From Burkholderia cenocepacia (GTDB lineage: Bacteria; Pseudomonadota; Gammaproteobacteria; Burkholderiales; Burkholderiaceae): a stretch of 64,000 nucleotides of DNA. The stretch covers positions 1,302,001-1,366,000 of the forward strand of contig NZ_UAQZ01000001.1 in the NCBI RefSeq assembly GCF_900446215.1, written 5' to 3'. Of the stretch, positions 47,574-56,960 are shown piece by piece; position 1 is the first letter of the stretch; every line of letters begins with the position of its first letter. The notes under the pieces are model-generated. The model was not told the origin of the DNA and did no database searches. It saw only the letters and a list, made by a program, of their open reading frames with translations. A program made the translations under genes and the position numbers.

Positions 47574-48079
47574 GACTGGAATCCTGAGAAAGAGGCGGTG
47601 ATGTGCGGCCAGCGCGCGGCGAGCCGCGGCAGCCAGCTGCCGACCGCGAGATCGATCAGCGCCGCGCAGCGCACGAAGTCGTCGCGCGTGCCGCGGTAGG
47701 GGTCGGGGATGTCGAGGCCGAGCGGCGCGCCGTCGGCGATGCGCGCGTATTCGCCGAGACGGAACACACGGCCGCGCAGGAACGGGTGGCGCGCTTCGAG
47801 CGCGCGGCGCTGCCCGCCGTCCATCACGAAGATCAGGTCGGCCTGCGCGCATAGCGCGGCCGTCACCGGCCGGGCCGCATGCGCGTCGAGGTTCAGCCCG
47901 CGCGCGGCGGCCATGTCGCGGGCCAGCGGGTCGGCCGGCCGGCCGTTCGGCGGCGCGAGGCCGGCCGAGCCGGTTCGCGCGTGCGGGAGCTTCGCCGCGA
48001 GCAGCGCGGCCGCGAGCGGGCTGCGGCACACGTTGCCTTCGCAGACGGCGAGCAGGAACGGGGGCGGGGTCGGCATCAT
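47570..48079 (-). CDS. Low-molecular-weight protein tyrosine phosphatase (Wzb-like)
   Basis: The 169-aa phosphatase has the P-loop C13-EGNVC-R19 (CX5R) followed by SP, and the general-acid DPY motif (DIPDPYRGT). The E in place of the more usual xGN spacing residue does not break the loop. It should dephosphorylate the tyrosine cluster of the adjacent Wzc kinase so that polymer export can cycle. It overlaps wza and wzc by 4 bp each. Two adjacent ATGs (48079, 48076) are possible starts. Confidence 0.92.
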   Translation of the reverse strand: MMPTPPPFLLAVCEGNVCRSPLAAALLAAKLPHARTGSAGLAPPNGRPADPLARDMAAARGLNLDAHAARPVTAALCAQADLIFVMDGGQRRALEARHPFLRGRVFRLGEYARIADGAPLGLDIPDPYRGTRDDFVRCAALIDLAVGSWLPRLAARWPHITASFSGFQS

Positions 48080-49332
48080 TTCGTGGCGATTCCGGCCGCG
48101 ACGCCCGTGTTCACGCTGGGCAGCAACAGGCTCAGCACGCGGCTGATGCGGACGAGCCCGTTGCCGTCGACGTAGACGATGTCCTTCGGCTCCAACTCGA
48201 ACTGGTTCGCGAGCACCATCGCGACGGGCGAGCGCGCGTCAAGATGGAACACCGTCGGCGTGCGGCCCTGCGCGCCGCGGATCACGAACATCTGCGCGGC
48301 ATCGGCGGTATTGGAATTGATGCTGCCGGCCTGCAGCAGCGCGTCGCTCAGCGTCAGGCGGCCGTCGCGCTTCGGCAGCGCGAGCGTCGGGCGGTTGACT
48401 TCGCCCATCACGTACACGCCGTTGCTGTCTCGCGCGCCGACGCGCAGCAGGTCGCCGCTGCGCAGCACGATGCGCGACGGATCGCGGTGGCGCTCGATCA
48501 GGCGCGCCAGGTCGATGCGCACGGGCGTGCCGTCGCGCACGATCGTCACGTCGCTCTGATCGGCGCCGGGCGTGAAGCCGCCGGCGCGCGCGATCGCGTC
48601 GGCGAGCGTCATCGGCACGTCGTTGACGGGCAGCGCGCCCGGCGTGTGGACTTCGCCGTCGACGTACACCTGCTGCGATCGGAACGACGCCACTCGCAAC
48701 GTGACCTGAGGGTCGCGATAGATCTTGCCGAGCGCCTGCTTCAGGCGTGCCTGTGCTTCAGCGGCGGTCAGGCCGGCGACCTTCAGCGCGCCGGCATACG
48801 GGAACGTCAGGTTGCCGAGATCGTCGACGACGAAGCCGGCGACCGGATCGGCCGTACGCGGCGGCGTCTGCTGTGCGCCGCCTTGCGCTGCCGCGAGTTC
48901 CGGGTGATCCCACACGGTGATCTGCAGCACGTCGCCCGGGCCGATCCGATAGGCCGACGGAGCACGCGATGCGGCCGGCGTGTCGAACGACGCTGCGGCC
49001 GCATCGCGAGCCGCGCGCTGGCGCGCGATCAGCGACGGCTCGATGTCGACGATCGGCGGCGTGGCGGCGGAATCGACGCCCGTGGACTGTGCGCGAACCG
49101 GCGTGCCGGCCATGGTCGACGCGGCCGCCGCGCGTGCTTCGGCCGCGCGCGAGTCGGCTGAGGCGGGCGCGGGCGCGCCGTCATCCGGCGTGTCGGCGAG
49201 CCAGCCGAGATACGACGTGTTCATCTTCATGCCGGGCGCGAACGCGCATCCGGACAGCGCCATGCAGGCCGCCAGGACGAGCGCGAGCGCACCGCGGCGG
49301 CGCGCGGCCGCCGATGCGATCGAGGGTGTCAT
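48076..49332 (-). CDS. Outer-membrane polysaccharide export lipoprotein (Wza family)
   Basis: The 418-aa protein has a lipoprotein signal with lipobox LSGC (about residue 28). The polysaccharide-export domain begins [19 protein letters not shown]. Two or three SLBB beta-grasp domains follow ([65 protein letters not shown]), with a C-terminal segment for the octameric outer-membrane barrel. The ATG at 49330-49332 gives the best signal peptide; an upstream ATG at 49371 lacks a ribosome-binding site. It opens the seven-gene overlapping run wza-wzb-wzc-GT-pyruvyltransferase-wzx-wzy. Confidence 0.93.
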   Translation of the reverse strand: MTPSIASAAARRRGALALVLAACMALSGCAFAPGMKMNTSYLGWLADTPDDGAPAPASADSRAAEARAAAASTMAGTPVRAQSTGVDSAATPPIVDIEPSLIARQRAARDAAAASFDTPAASRAPSAYRIGPGDVLQITVWDHPELAAAQGGAQQTPPRTADPVAGFVVDDLGNLTFPYAGALKVAGLTAAEAQARLKQALGKIYRDPQVTLRVASFRSQQVYVDGEVHTPGALPVNDVPMTLADAIARAGGFTPGADQSDVTIVRDGTPVRIDLARLIERHRDPSRIVLRSGDLLRVGARDSNGVYVMGEVNRPTLALPKRDGRLTLSDALLQAGSINSNTADAAQMFVIRGAQGRTPTVFHLDARSPVAMVLANQFELEPKDIVYVDGNGLVRISRVLSLLLPSVNTGVAAGIATK

Positions 49333-49463
49333 GAGTTCGTTCCAGTTGCGCCGCGCGTCGGGAGACGGCATCGGCGCAGGAGCGGGCCTGCCGAAACAGG
49401 GGCCGCCGGGTCAATCGAAGCAGCCGCGGCGGCGATGCCGCGGTTGCGAACGGCATGCGCCGT

Positions 49464-50867
<1,404 letters not shown>

Positions 50868-51050
50868 CCTTGCCGTTGCGCACCGTCCGGAATGGCGGTG
50901 CGTCCGCGTTCGTGCAACGCTCCCAGAGCGGTGGGCTGCCCGGCGTGTTGCACGATGCGTTCGGGCAGTACGGCGAGTCTAGGAGCGATGACAGGGCGAG
51001 ACCATCGGACTGCGGGCGATCCGCAAGGGCACTTCGATCGGACTGCGCCT

Positions 51051-51076
51051 CATCGGGCTAGGACTCGCTCCCGATG
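51051..51076. repeat. Hairpin upstream of the WcaJ-like gene
   Basis: CATCGGG and CCCGATG form 7-bp arms. The loop holds TAGGACTCG, a 9-mer shared with recurrent-repeat copy 1. It lies between the two minus-strand genes and may be a leader structure or degenerate operator. Confidence 0.35.
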
Positions 51077-51089
51077 GCGTCAGGGATTG

Positions 51090-51992
51090 TCAAACTGCCT
51101 GTGAACAGGCAGTAAATGCGTGCTCTCGGAACGCTGTGGCGACGGCGTCGGCTTGCGGCGCGAGCAATGGCGCGAGCGACCGGGCTTGCGGATGGCGGCC
51201 GATCGTCGCCAGCGCGGCGGCTTCGAGCCGGCGGCGTTGCGCGCTATCGCGGACGAGTTCGATGCACGCATCCACCAGCGCGTCGTACGGCGCCGCGCGG
51301 AAGCCGTCGGCGTAGTCCGGATCAACCGACGTCGTCGGCGACACCTCGCCGACGATCGCCTTGCCGTTCGTCATCAGATAGAACGCGCGCACGACCTCGA
51401 AGATGTGCGACGCGTAGTGATGCAGATTCAGCACGACCTTCGTACGCGTGATGAAGGCCTCGCGTTCGGCGCCGTAGAGGCCGCCGCTGACGATCCCGAC
51501 GTTCAGCCCGCGTGCCCGCAGCGCATCGAGAATCGTCGCGCGGCGCGGGCCGATCGTGCCGTAGAACAGCACGTCGATATCCTGCTCGACGTCGGCCGGA
51601 ATGCGGCGCAGCTTCGGATGGAAACCGAGCTTCAGGTAGCGCGCGTGCCCGATGCCGAGGCTGTGCAGCTTTGCGAGGTTGCGCTCGCTGTAGTCCCAGG
51701 TTTCATATCGCGATGCCCAGCGATAGATGTTCCGGTTCCACGGCTGTTCGTCGACATGCAGCTGCTCGGTGTTGACGACGATCGTGTCGTCCGGCACGTG
51801 CGCGGTCATGTCCGGATCGGCGAGATGGCAGCCGATCAGGATGTTCCGCACATCCGGCATCATGTTGTTTTCGTTGACGTGCACGAGGTGGCCGAGATCG
51901 TCGAGCCCGTACGCGATCACCTCGGCGAGTTCCGTGAAGGCGCCCGAATGCGCGTAGCCCGGCGGGCGGACGATGCAGAGGTTGTAGTCCAT
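51090..51992 (-). CDS. Probable glycosyltransferase (CgeB-like, GT-B)
   Basis: The 300-aa protein begins MDYNLCIVRPPGYAHSGAFTELAEVIAYGLDDLGH. It carries a second-domain pattern DVLFYGTIGPRRATILDALRARGLNVGIVSGG and KVVLNLHHYASHIFEVVRAFYLMTNGKAIVGE, resembling the spore-maturation CgeB and GT1 families. It probably adds a sugar in exopolysaccharide assembly. It lies 27 bp after the TPR glycosyltransferase gene on the same strand, and a palindromic hairpin spans its stop codon. Confidence 0.7.
   Translation of the reverse strand: MDYNLCIVRPPGYAHSGAFTELAEVIAYGLDDLGHLVHVNENNMMPDVRNILIGCHLADPDMTAHVPDDTIVVNTEQLHVDEQPWNRNIYRWASRYETWDYSERNLAKLHSLGIGHARYLKLGFHPKLRRIPADVEQDIDVLFYGTIGPRRATILDALRARGLNVGIVSGGLYGAEREAFITRTKVVLNLHHYASHIFEVVRAFYLMTNGKAIVGEVSPTTSVDPDYADGFRAAPYDALVDACIELVRDSAQRRRLEAAALATIGRHPQARSLAPLLAPQADAVATAFREHAFTACSQAV
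51095..51112 (-). terminator. Hairpin at the 3' end of the CgeB-like gene
   Basis: CTGCCTGT and ACAGGCAG (8 bp, 2-base centre) overlap the last codons. On the minus strand TTTGACA follows. It is a possible weak terminator before the WcaJ-like gene. Confidence 0.4.
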
Positions 51993-52019
51993 GACGAATC
52001 TCCTGCGGGATGTCGACCG

Positions 52020-53594
52020 TCAGCCGGCCAGGCGGCGGAGATCGGCGGCGACGGCGTCCATGACCGGCTGCCACTGCGCGAACGTCTTCTGCCGATACAG
52101 CAACGCACTCGGGTAGAAGGGGCTGTCGCGGCGCTCGTGCTGCCAGACCCAGTGCGGGTTCGCATCGAGCAGCACCCACGTGCGCTGGCCGAGCGCGCCG
52201 CTCAGGTGCGCGGCCGACGTGCAGACGGTGATCACGAGATCGAGCGCGCCGACGAATGCGGCGGTGTCGTCGATCGTTCGCCAATCGCGCGTGCAGTCGT
52301 TCACGACGAAGCCGGCCGAGCGGGCGGCTTCGATGTCGTGCTGCGCGCCCGGTTGCAGCGAGTAGAACGCGACGTCCTGCTGCAGGCCGCCGAACGCTTC
52401 GGCGTAACGTTCGAGGCCGACGCGGCGAAAGCGGTTGCGCTGGTGGGAGAGGCTGCCTGTCCACGCGAGGCCGACCTTCAGCCGCTTTTCGGCCGCGAGC
52501 GCCGTGCGCCACGCGTCGGTGGCGGATGCATCGGCATGGAGGTATGGCACCGTCGTGGCGAGCGCGTCGCCGTCGAGGCCGAGCATGCCCGGAATGCTCA
52601 TCAGCGGCAGCTCGACATCGAACGCGGGCAGATCCTCGATCCGCATGCTGGTGTCGAACACGTCGACATGCCGGGCAAGGCTGCGCCCGAACAGGTCGCC
52701 CATCACCGGAAACGCGTTCCACACGATCCGGCCGCCTTCGCGATGCACGCGCTCCGCGAGCAGCGGCACGTAGCGGCAGAACTGCAGCGCGTCGCCGAGG
52801 CCCTGTTCGCCCCACAGGAGCAGCGTCTTGCCCCTCAGCGATTCGCCGCGCCAGCGTGGCCCGGCAAACGCCGGCAGATTGCCGCGCAGTTCGGCCGAAC
52901 CGTCCCAGCGCGCTTCGTAGTTGGGCCAGCCCGACGCGAAATCGCCTCGCGCAAGCTGGAGCAGCGACACATTGTGGCGATACGTCGGGTTATGCGGCGC
53001 GAGTTCGACGGCGCGTTGCGCGTGCCGTTCGGCCTGGCCCCACCATTGCGCTTCCTTCATGGCCGTCGCCGCGTTGTTCACGGCCAGCGCGCTGTCGGGC
53101 GCCAGCGAGACTGCCCGGGTGGCCGCGCGCAATGCGCCGTCGAGATCGAAACGGTCGATGCGTGTGATGACCGCATTGGTCCACGCGCGCGCATCGTCGG
53201 GGGCATCGTCGAGCGCGCCTTCGATGAGGGCGAATTCCACCTCGGGATCGCCGCCCGTGAGCCGGATCGCGAGCGCGAGATTGTTCTTCAGCGACGGCCA
53301 CGCGGGCGCGAGTTCGAGCGTGTGGCGATAGGGCGCGATCGCGTCCGCGTGCCGCCCTGCCATCTGCATCGCATAGCCGCAGTTGAATGCGGCGGCGGGC
53401 GAATCCGGACGCAGGTCCCAATGGGCGGCGGCCAGTCGGGCGGCGCGATCGGCCGCACCGCGCTCGATCAGCGTTTGCGTGGCGGTGGCGACGGCGGCGT
53501 CGTCGATACCGAGCGAGGCGGCATTGGCCAGCGCGGCGAGCATCGTGTCGTCGGTGTCGGCGAATGCGGGCGTGTCGTGGGACGTGATCTGCAT
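52020..53594 (-). CDS. TPR-repeat glycosyltransferase (GT9/GT41-like C-terminus)
   Basis: The 524-aa protein has an N-terminal half of tetratricopeptide repeats (PAAAFNCGYAMQMAGRHADAIAPYRHTLELAPAWPSLKNNLALAI, then ALAVNNAATAMKEAQWWGQAERHAQRAVELAPHNPTYRHNVSLLQLARGDF). Its C-terminal GT-B-like half carries LLLWGEQGLGDALQFCRYVPLL and a donor-side signature DLVITVCTSAAHLSGALGQRTWVLL. It may glycosylate a protein or polysaccharide acceptor. GGAG sits 8 bases before the ATG at 53592-53594. It heads the minus-strand exopolysaccharide genes and faces the small membrane protein gene across a region with three recurrent-repeat copies. Confidence 0.8.
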   Translation of the reverse strand: MQITSHDTPAFADTDDTMLAALANAASLGIDDAAVATATQTLIERGAADRAARLAAAHWDLRPDSPAAAFNCGYAMQMAGRHADAIAPYRHTLELAPAWPSLKNNLALAIRLTGGDPEVEFALIEGALDDAPDDARAWTNAVITRIDRFDLDGALRAATRAVSLAPDSALAVNNAATAMKEAQWWGQAERHAQRAVELAPHNPTYRHNVSLLQLARGDFASGWPNYEARWDGSAELRGNLPAFAGPRWRGESLRGKTLLLWGEQGLGDALQFCRYVPLLAERVHREGGRIVWNAFPVMGDLFGRSLARHVDVFDTSMRIEDLPAFDVELPLMSIPGMLGLDGDALATTVPYLHADASATDAWRTALAAEKRLKVGLAWTGSLSHQRNRFRRVGLERYAEAFGGLQQDVAFYSLQPGAQHDIEAARSAGFVVNDCTRDWRTIDDTAAFVGALDLVITVCTSAAHLSGALGQRTWVLLDANPHWVWQHERRDSPFYPSALLYRQKTFAQWQPVMDAVAADLRRLAG

Positions 53595-53740
53595 GTCGAG
53601 GGCTCCGGAGGGCCGGCCGCGTATCGAGGCAGCGGCCGGTGGCAGGTTTGTCGTTGGGGCGCCGCGGCTTGTACGCATGAGCACAAGCCGCGTGGCGCCG
53701 GCTTGACGCCCACTTTATGGATCCGCATCAGGCAACTGAA

Positions 53741-53754
53741 TAGGACCAGTCCGA
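53741..53754 (+). promoter_or_regulatory. Recurrent inverted repeat, copy 4
   Basis: TAGGACCAGTCCGA sits in the divergent control region. Its first 12 bases are identical to copies 2 and 8. Confidence 0.6.
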
Positions 53755-53811
53755 ATCGATCGGGCCGCGCGAATTGTGCCCTGTGACGAACCTACCTTTC
53801 CGTCGCGTTTG

Positions 53812-53825
53812 TAGTCCCAGTCCTA
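53812..53825 (-). promoter_or_regulatory. Recurrent inverted repeat, copy 5
   Basis: The minus strand reads TAGGACTGGGACTA. It lies 71 bp from copy 4 and 37 bp from copy 6. Confidence 0.5.
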
Positions 53826-53848
53826 TTTTTGGGGTCAGCGTTCGCCAA

Positions 53849-53862
53849 TAGGACCTGTCTGA
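53849..53862 (+). promoter_or_regulatory. Recurrent inverted repeat, copy 6
   Basis: TAGGACCTGTCTGA lies 97 bp upstream of the small membrane protein ATG. Its right half also belongs to the 12-bp inverted pair with 53923-53934. Confidence 0.5.
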
Positions 53863-53934
53863 TAGAGATCGCGCCCGGCGATCTTTGTAATACGCGGTGT
53901 TCCGGCCGACATCGTTCGGCCACTATCAGACAGG
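53854..53934. repeat. 12-bp inverted repeat pair before the small membrane protein gene
   Basis: CCTGTCTGATAG (53854-53865) and CTATCAGACAGG (53923-53934) are exact reverse complements 57 bp apart. They end 11 bases before the ATG, so base-pairing in RNA would hide the ribosome-binding site GGGAG. Confidence 0.6.
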
Positions 53935-53945
53935 GAGTACTGACG

Positions 53946-54260
53946 ATGAGCGCAGCAGATTTTCTGGTGAAAGGCACCGTGATCGGAATGGTCGCGAGCG
54001 CGGCCACGGTCGGGATGGTCCATGTGGTGGTCGAGTTCGGCACGCGCTGGTCGTCGAGCGGCATGGTCGTGACGATGGCGAGCGCATTGCTGATGGCGAT
54101 GCTGCTGCTCGTGCCGCCGCTCGTTGACGCATGGCGTAACCGCAAGGACGTGGTCGATCCGTTCTACGAGCCGGCGGCGTTGAAACCGATGTTGCAGGGA
54201 CGGACGATCGGCATCGTCGTCGGCATCGTGTTCGGCGTTTCGATCGTGACGGGGTGGTGA
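53946..54260 (+). CDS. Small integral membrane protein of unknown function
   Basis: The 104-aa protein has three hydrophobic segments: about residues 8-28, 40-58 and 88-104. A charged loop DAWRNRKDVVDPFYEPAALKP separates the last two. GGGAG lies 11 bases before the ATG. It precedes and nearly overlaps the GT25 gene, and carries recurrent-repeat copies upstream. I do not recognise its family. Location suggests a role in exopolysaccharide assembly or its regulation. Confidence 0.7.
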   Translation: MSAADFLVKGTVIGMVASAATVGMVHVVVEFGTRWSSSGMVVTMASALLMAMLLLVPPLVDAWRNRKDVVDPFYEPAALKPMLQGRTIGIVVGIVFGVSIVTGW

Positions 54261-54262
54261 CG

Positions 54263-55063
54263 ATGTCGATGCCCGTTACCGACCGAACCGATGCGGACAT
54301 GGTGCACGTAAACGCGCCCGGGATCGATGCGCCGACCGTCTGCAAAACGCTTTGCGTGATCTCGCTGCGAGGCGAGCGTGGCCGCCGCGACGCGTTCCGT
54401 GCGAATAATCCGGCGCTCGCGTTCGAATTCGTCGACGCGATCGACGGCCGGGCGCTATCGGACGACGATATCGCACGAAGCGGCCTGTTCGCGCCGGCGT
54501 TGCCATACACGCGCGGCGCGATCGGCATCGCGATGACCACGCATCGCCTGTGGACCGACATCGCCGCAGGCAACGAACTGGTCACGATCGTCGAGGACGA
54601 CGCGATCTTTCGGCCCGACTTCGACGAGACGGCAATGCAATTCCTTGCCGCACACGCGAACCGTTACGACTTCGTCGCGTGGGGCTACAACTTCGATTCG
54701 ATCCTGCGCGGTGCGATCTTCAACGGCCGCACGCCGGTGACGATGCGCTTCGATGAAGCGGCGCTCGCGCAGGCCGTCGACGAATTCCGGACCGACCGCG
54801 GCCCCGTGCTCGTGATGGATCTGCTCGAGTTCTACGGGATCTGCGCGTACACGATCTCACCGGCCGGTGCGCGCTTCCTGCTCGACCACTGCTTTCCGCT
54901 GCAACCGGAGACGCTGTTTTCGCACGGGCTCGGCCGCGCGCTGCCGAACTACGGAATCGACGTCGCGATGAACAAGTTCTATGGCGCGATGCGCAGCGTC
55001 GCCGCATTTCCGCCGCTCGCCGTGACGATGAACGCGCGCGCAACATCGACGATTCAACGGTGA
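54263..55063 (+). CDS. Glycosyltransferase family 25
   Basis: The 266-aa enzyme has the GT25 features of LPS-type galactosyltransferases: CVISLRGERGRRDAF, FEFVDAIDGRALSDDDI, GAIGIAMTTHRLWTDIAAG and the metal-site-like VTIVEDDAIFRPDF. ATG at 54263 is preferred because GGGG lies 8 bases upstream. GTG codons at 54254 and 54257 would overlap the previous stop and are possible. It is co-directional with the membrane protein gene and ends in a strong terminator. Confidence 0.82.
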   Translation: MSMPVTDRTDADMVHVNAPGIDAPTVCKTLCVISLRGERGRRDAFRANNPALAFEFVDAIDGRALSDDDIARSGLFAPALPYTRGAIGIAMTTHRLWTDIAAGNELVTIVEDDAIFRPDFDETAMQFLAAHANRYDFVAWGYNFDSILRGAIFNGRTPVTMRFDEAALAQAVDEFRTDRGPVLVMDLLEFYGICAYTISPAGARFLLDHCFPLQPETLFSHGLGRALPNYGIDVAMNKFYGAMRSVAAFPPLAVTMNARATSTIQR

Positions 55064-55075
55064 CGCCGTGCGGAA

Positions 55076-55089
55076 TAGGACCAGACTGA
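55076..55089 (+). promoter_or_regulatory. Recurrent inverted repeat, copy 7
   Basis: TAGGACCAGACTGA lies 12 bases after the GT25 stop and before its terminator. This position is less obviously a promoter for the isomerase gene 508 bp downstream. Confidence 0.45.
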
Positions 55090-55186
55090 TTGTGCGGACG
55101 CCGTATGCGCTTCGACAATGCGAAAGTCGGGCGGCTGCATGGTACGCGCCCGATACCTCGTATTCGAAGCCTGGCTTCGTTGGACG

Positions 55187-55216
55187 CGCTGCCCGTTCGT
55201 CGGGCAGCGTATTTTT
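55187..55216 (+). terminator. Rho-independent terminator after the GT25 gene
   Basis: CGCTGCCCG pairs with CGGGCAGCG across TTCGT. TATTTTT follows. Confidence 0.88.
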
Positions 55217-55340
55217 CTCCGCCTGGGGCCGAAGCAAACGATATTGCTTGTGCGGCCAGGTCCGGATAGCAAGACATGAATGCCTTGCGGCGGCCGGTGG
55301 GCTCGGTCGCATCTGCACCATTCGGGGCGCAGGTTGGGAG

Positions 55341-55361
55341 AACGCTGCCTCATGCGAGCGC
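55341..55361 (+). repeat. 21-bp direct repeat, copy 1
   Basis: The stretch beginning AACGCTGCCTCATG and ending CGAGCGC is identical to 56891-56911. The two copies flank the isomerase gene 1,550 bp apart. Confidence 0.75.
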
Positions 55362-55597
55362 AGGGCATTCATCTCTGTCTTTCCCTCCGTCGAACGTCGC
55401 TGTGCGACTGGCGACGGCGACGCTGCAAAGCCCTGCGCGGCCGACCCCACCGGTTCGCGCTTCAGGTCTGGCCGTGGCGCAATCGCGCGCGCGGCCTGTC
55501 AGGCGCCGACCCGGTCGGTCGCCCGCGGTGAATCTGCCGCACCCCCTCCCGGCCGCCATCGCGTGCGGCATCTCCCTCCATCGATGAAGGAATCGTC

Positions 55598-56440
55598 ATG
55601 AAGAAGCATCACATTTCCATTGTTTCCACACTGATCGCACTCGCGTGCGCCTGCGGCGCCCCCGTCGCGCGCGCCGCAGGCACGAAAACCGACACGCCGC
55701 TGCCGCCGGGCGTCGAAGCGGTCGTCAACGACACACCCATCGCGCGCAGCGATGTGGACAGCATGATCGAAGCGACCGGACAGACCGTCACGCCCGAATT
55801 GCGCGCACAAGCCAAGCGTGAGCTGATCGCCCAGCATCTGGTCGAGCAGGCGGCGGAAAAAGCCAACTACGGCAGCCGTCCCGAAGTGAACCGCGTCGTG
55901 ATGCGTGCGCGCACGGTCGCGGCGACGGATCTCTACCTGCGTGACAACGTGCACCCGCAAGCGGTGACCGATGCGCAGGTGAAGGCGCGTTACGACGACA
56001 TCGTCGCGAATGCCGCGCAGTTCGAATATCGCGCCGACGTGATCGCCGTAGCCGATCCTGCCGAAGTGAACGCGCTGGTCGCGGAGCTGAAGCAGGGCGC
56101 TGCGTTCGACGCGGTGGCGAAGAAGTACAACACGACGCCGAACGGCGGCGTTGCGCAGTGGGTCGAATTGCGTACGCCGGTGGCCGAGGGGAAGACGGGC
56201 GGTTTGCCGTTACCGCTCGCGCAGGCGATTACGTCGCTGCAGCCGGGTGCCGTCGCAGGCCCGATCCGGGTCGGTAACGCGTTCGCGATCGTGAAACTCG
56301 ACGAGAAGCGCGCGACGGTCGTGCCGACCTTCGAAGCGGCGAAGAACGTGCTGCGTCAGCAGCTGGAAGGGCAGGCGCAGCAGCGTGCGATGACGGCGCT
56401 GGTGGACAAGCTGGCCGGGCAGGCGACGATTCAGCAGTAA
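55598..56440 (+). CDS. Exported parvulin-type peptidyl-prolyl isomerase (EpsD-like)
   Basis: The 280-aa protein has a signal peptide (cleavage near ARA-AG, residue 27). A SurA/EpsD-like N-terminal helical chaperone region (VNDTPIARSDVDSMIEATGQTVTPELRAQAKRELIAQHLVEQAAEKANYG) precedes a parvulin domain (VIAVADPAEVNALVAELKQGAAFDAVAKKYNT through VGNAFAIVKLDEKR). Such proteins accompany exopolysaccharide loci, where they are thought to help fold exported components. GAAGGAATCGTC precedes the ATG, and a strong terminator follows. It is flanked by two copies of a 21-bp repeat. Confidence 0.85.
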   Translation: MKKHHISIVSTLIALACACGAPVARAAGTKTDTPLPPGVEAVVNDTPIARSDVDSMIEATGQTVTPELRAQAKRELIAQHLVEQAAEKANYGSRPEVNRVVMRARTVAATDLYLRDNVHPQAVTDAQVKARYDDIVANAAQFEYRADVIAVADPAEVNALVAELKQGAAFDAVAKKYNTTPNGGVAQWVELRTPVAEGKTGGLPLPLAQAITSLQPGAVAGPIRVGNAFAIVKLDEKRATVVPTFEAAKNVLRQQLEGQAQQRAMTALVDKLAGQATIQQ

Positions 56441-56483
56441 GCGGGTGTATCAGAAAGACGGCGGATCGGGTGATCCGTCGCGG

Positions 56484-56521
56484 TAGCCGCTGCCGTGGAC
56501 CACGGCGGCGGCTATTTTTTT
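56484..56521 (+). terminator. Rho-independent terminator of the isomerase gene
   Basis: A 14-bp stem (TAGCCGCTGCCGTG with CACGGCGGCGGCTA, one G-U pair, 3-base loop) is followed by seven T residues, 44 bases after the stop. Confidence 0.93.
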
Positions 56522-56600
56522 GTACAACGCGCGCGGCAGCTATTGTTTGAACTTCATTCGCACGGCATGGCGGGTATCGTCCGCAGGTAATCGAAGGAGC

Positions 56601-56801
56601 AAAACAACTCCGACAGATTCTTACGCAGACGAAGATCGGTATGTTCCGGTGCCGCATACCGCGGCCGACATGGCGCGCCGGCTTGCCGATCCGGCCATCA
56701 AGGCGGCATACGATGAGATGGCGGATGCGTTCGCTGCGCTCCGCGCACGGCTTGCACAGAATCAGCCTGGTCCGATTGGTTGTGACGTTCGTTCACGTTA
56801 G
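56601..56801 (+). pseudogene. Degenerate HigA/XRE-type antitoxin fragment
   Basis: A reading frame ending at 56801 encodes HTAADMARRLADPAIKAAYD followed by EMADAFAALRARL. This resembles the N-terminal arm that precedes the helix-turn-helix in HigA-like antitoxins (DPE-AAYDAL-EF-L). The frame stops where the DNA-binding domain should begin. A good Shine-Dalgarno (GAAGGAG, 56593-56599) lies in front, but no ATG, GTG or TTG follows it at proper spacing. It is best read as a remnant of a toxin-antitoxin pair. The match is by eye and modest. Confidence 0.35.
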
Positions 56802-56890
56802 ATTGAACGAGTGTGGCGCCGGAGCCGCTTCGGCGGCGGCCGTTGGGCCCGGCCGTCGTCACGCTATGCAATTTGATAGCACCTACTCCT

Positions 56891-56911
56891 AACGCTGCCT
56901 CATGCGAGCGC
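56891..56911 (+). repeat. 21-bp direct repeat, copy 2
   Basis: Identical to 55341-55361. It lies between the antitoxin-like fragment and the XRE gene. Confidence 0.75.
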
Positions 56912-56960
56912 CGAGGCGCTTCCGGCCGCCACACACTTCATTCCTTTGCTCCAGCAGTCG

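Larger units (their letters stand above)
53595..53945. other. Divergent control region with three recurrent-repeat copies
   Basis: The 351 bp separate the TPR glycosyltransferase (minus) from the small membrane protein (plus). They hold recurrent-repeat copies at 53741, 53812 and 53849, and a 12-bp inverted repeat pair (53854-53865 and 53923-53934). No gene is visible. Confidence 0.7.
55064..55597. other. Intergenic region before the isomerase gene
   Basis: The 534 bp hold recurrent-repeat copy 7 (55076), a strong terminator (55187-55216) and one copy of a 21-bp direct repeat (55341-55361). The frames open here lack codon structure and ribosome-binding sites. Confidence 0.65.
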
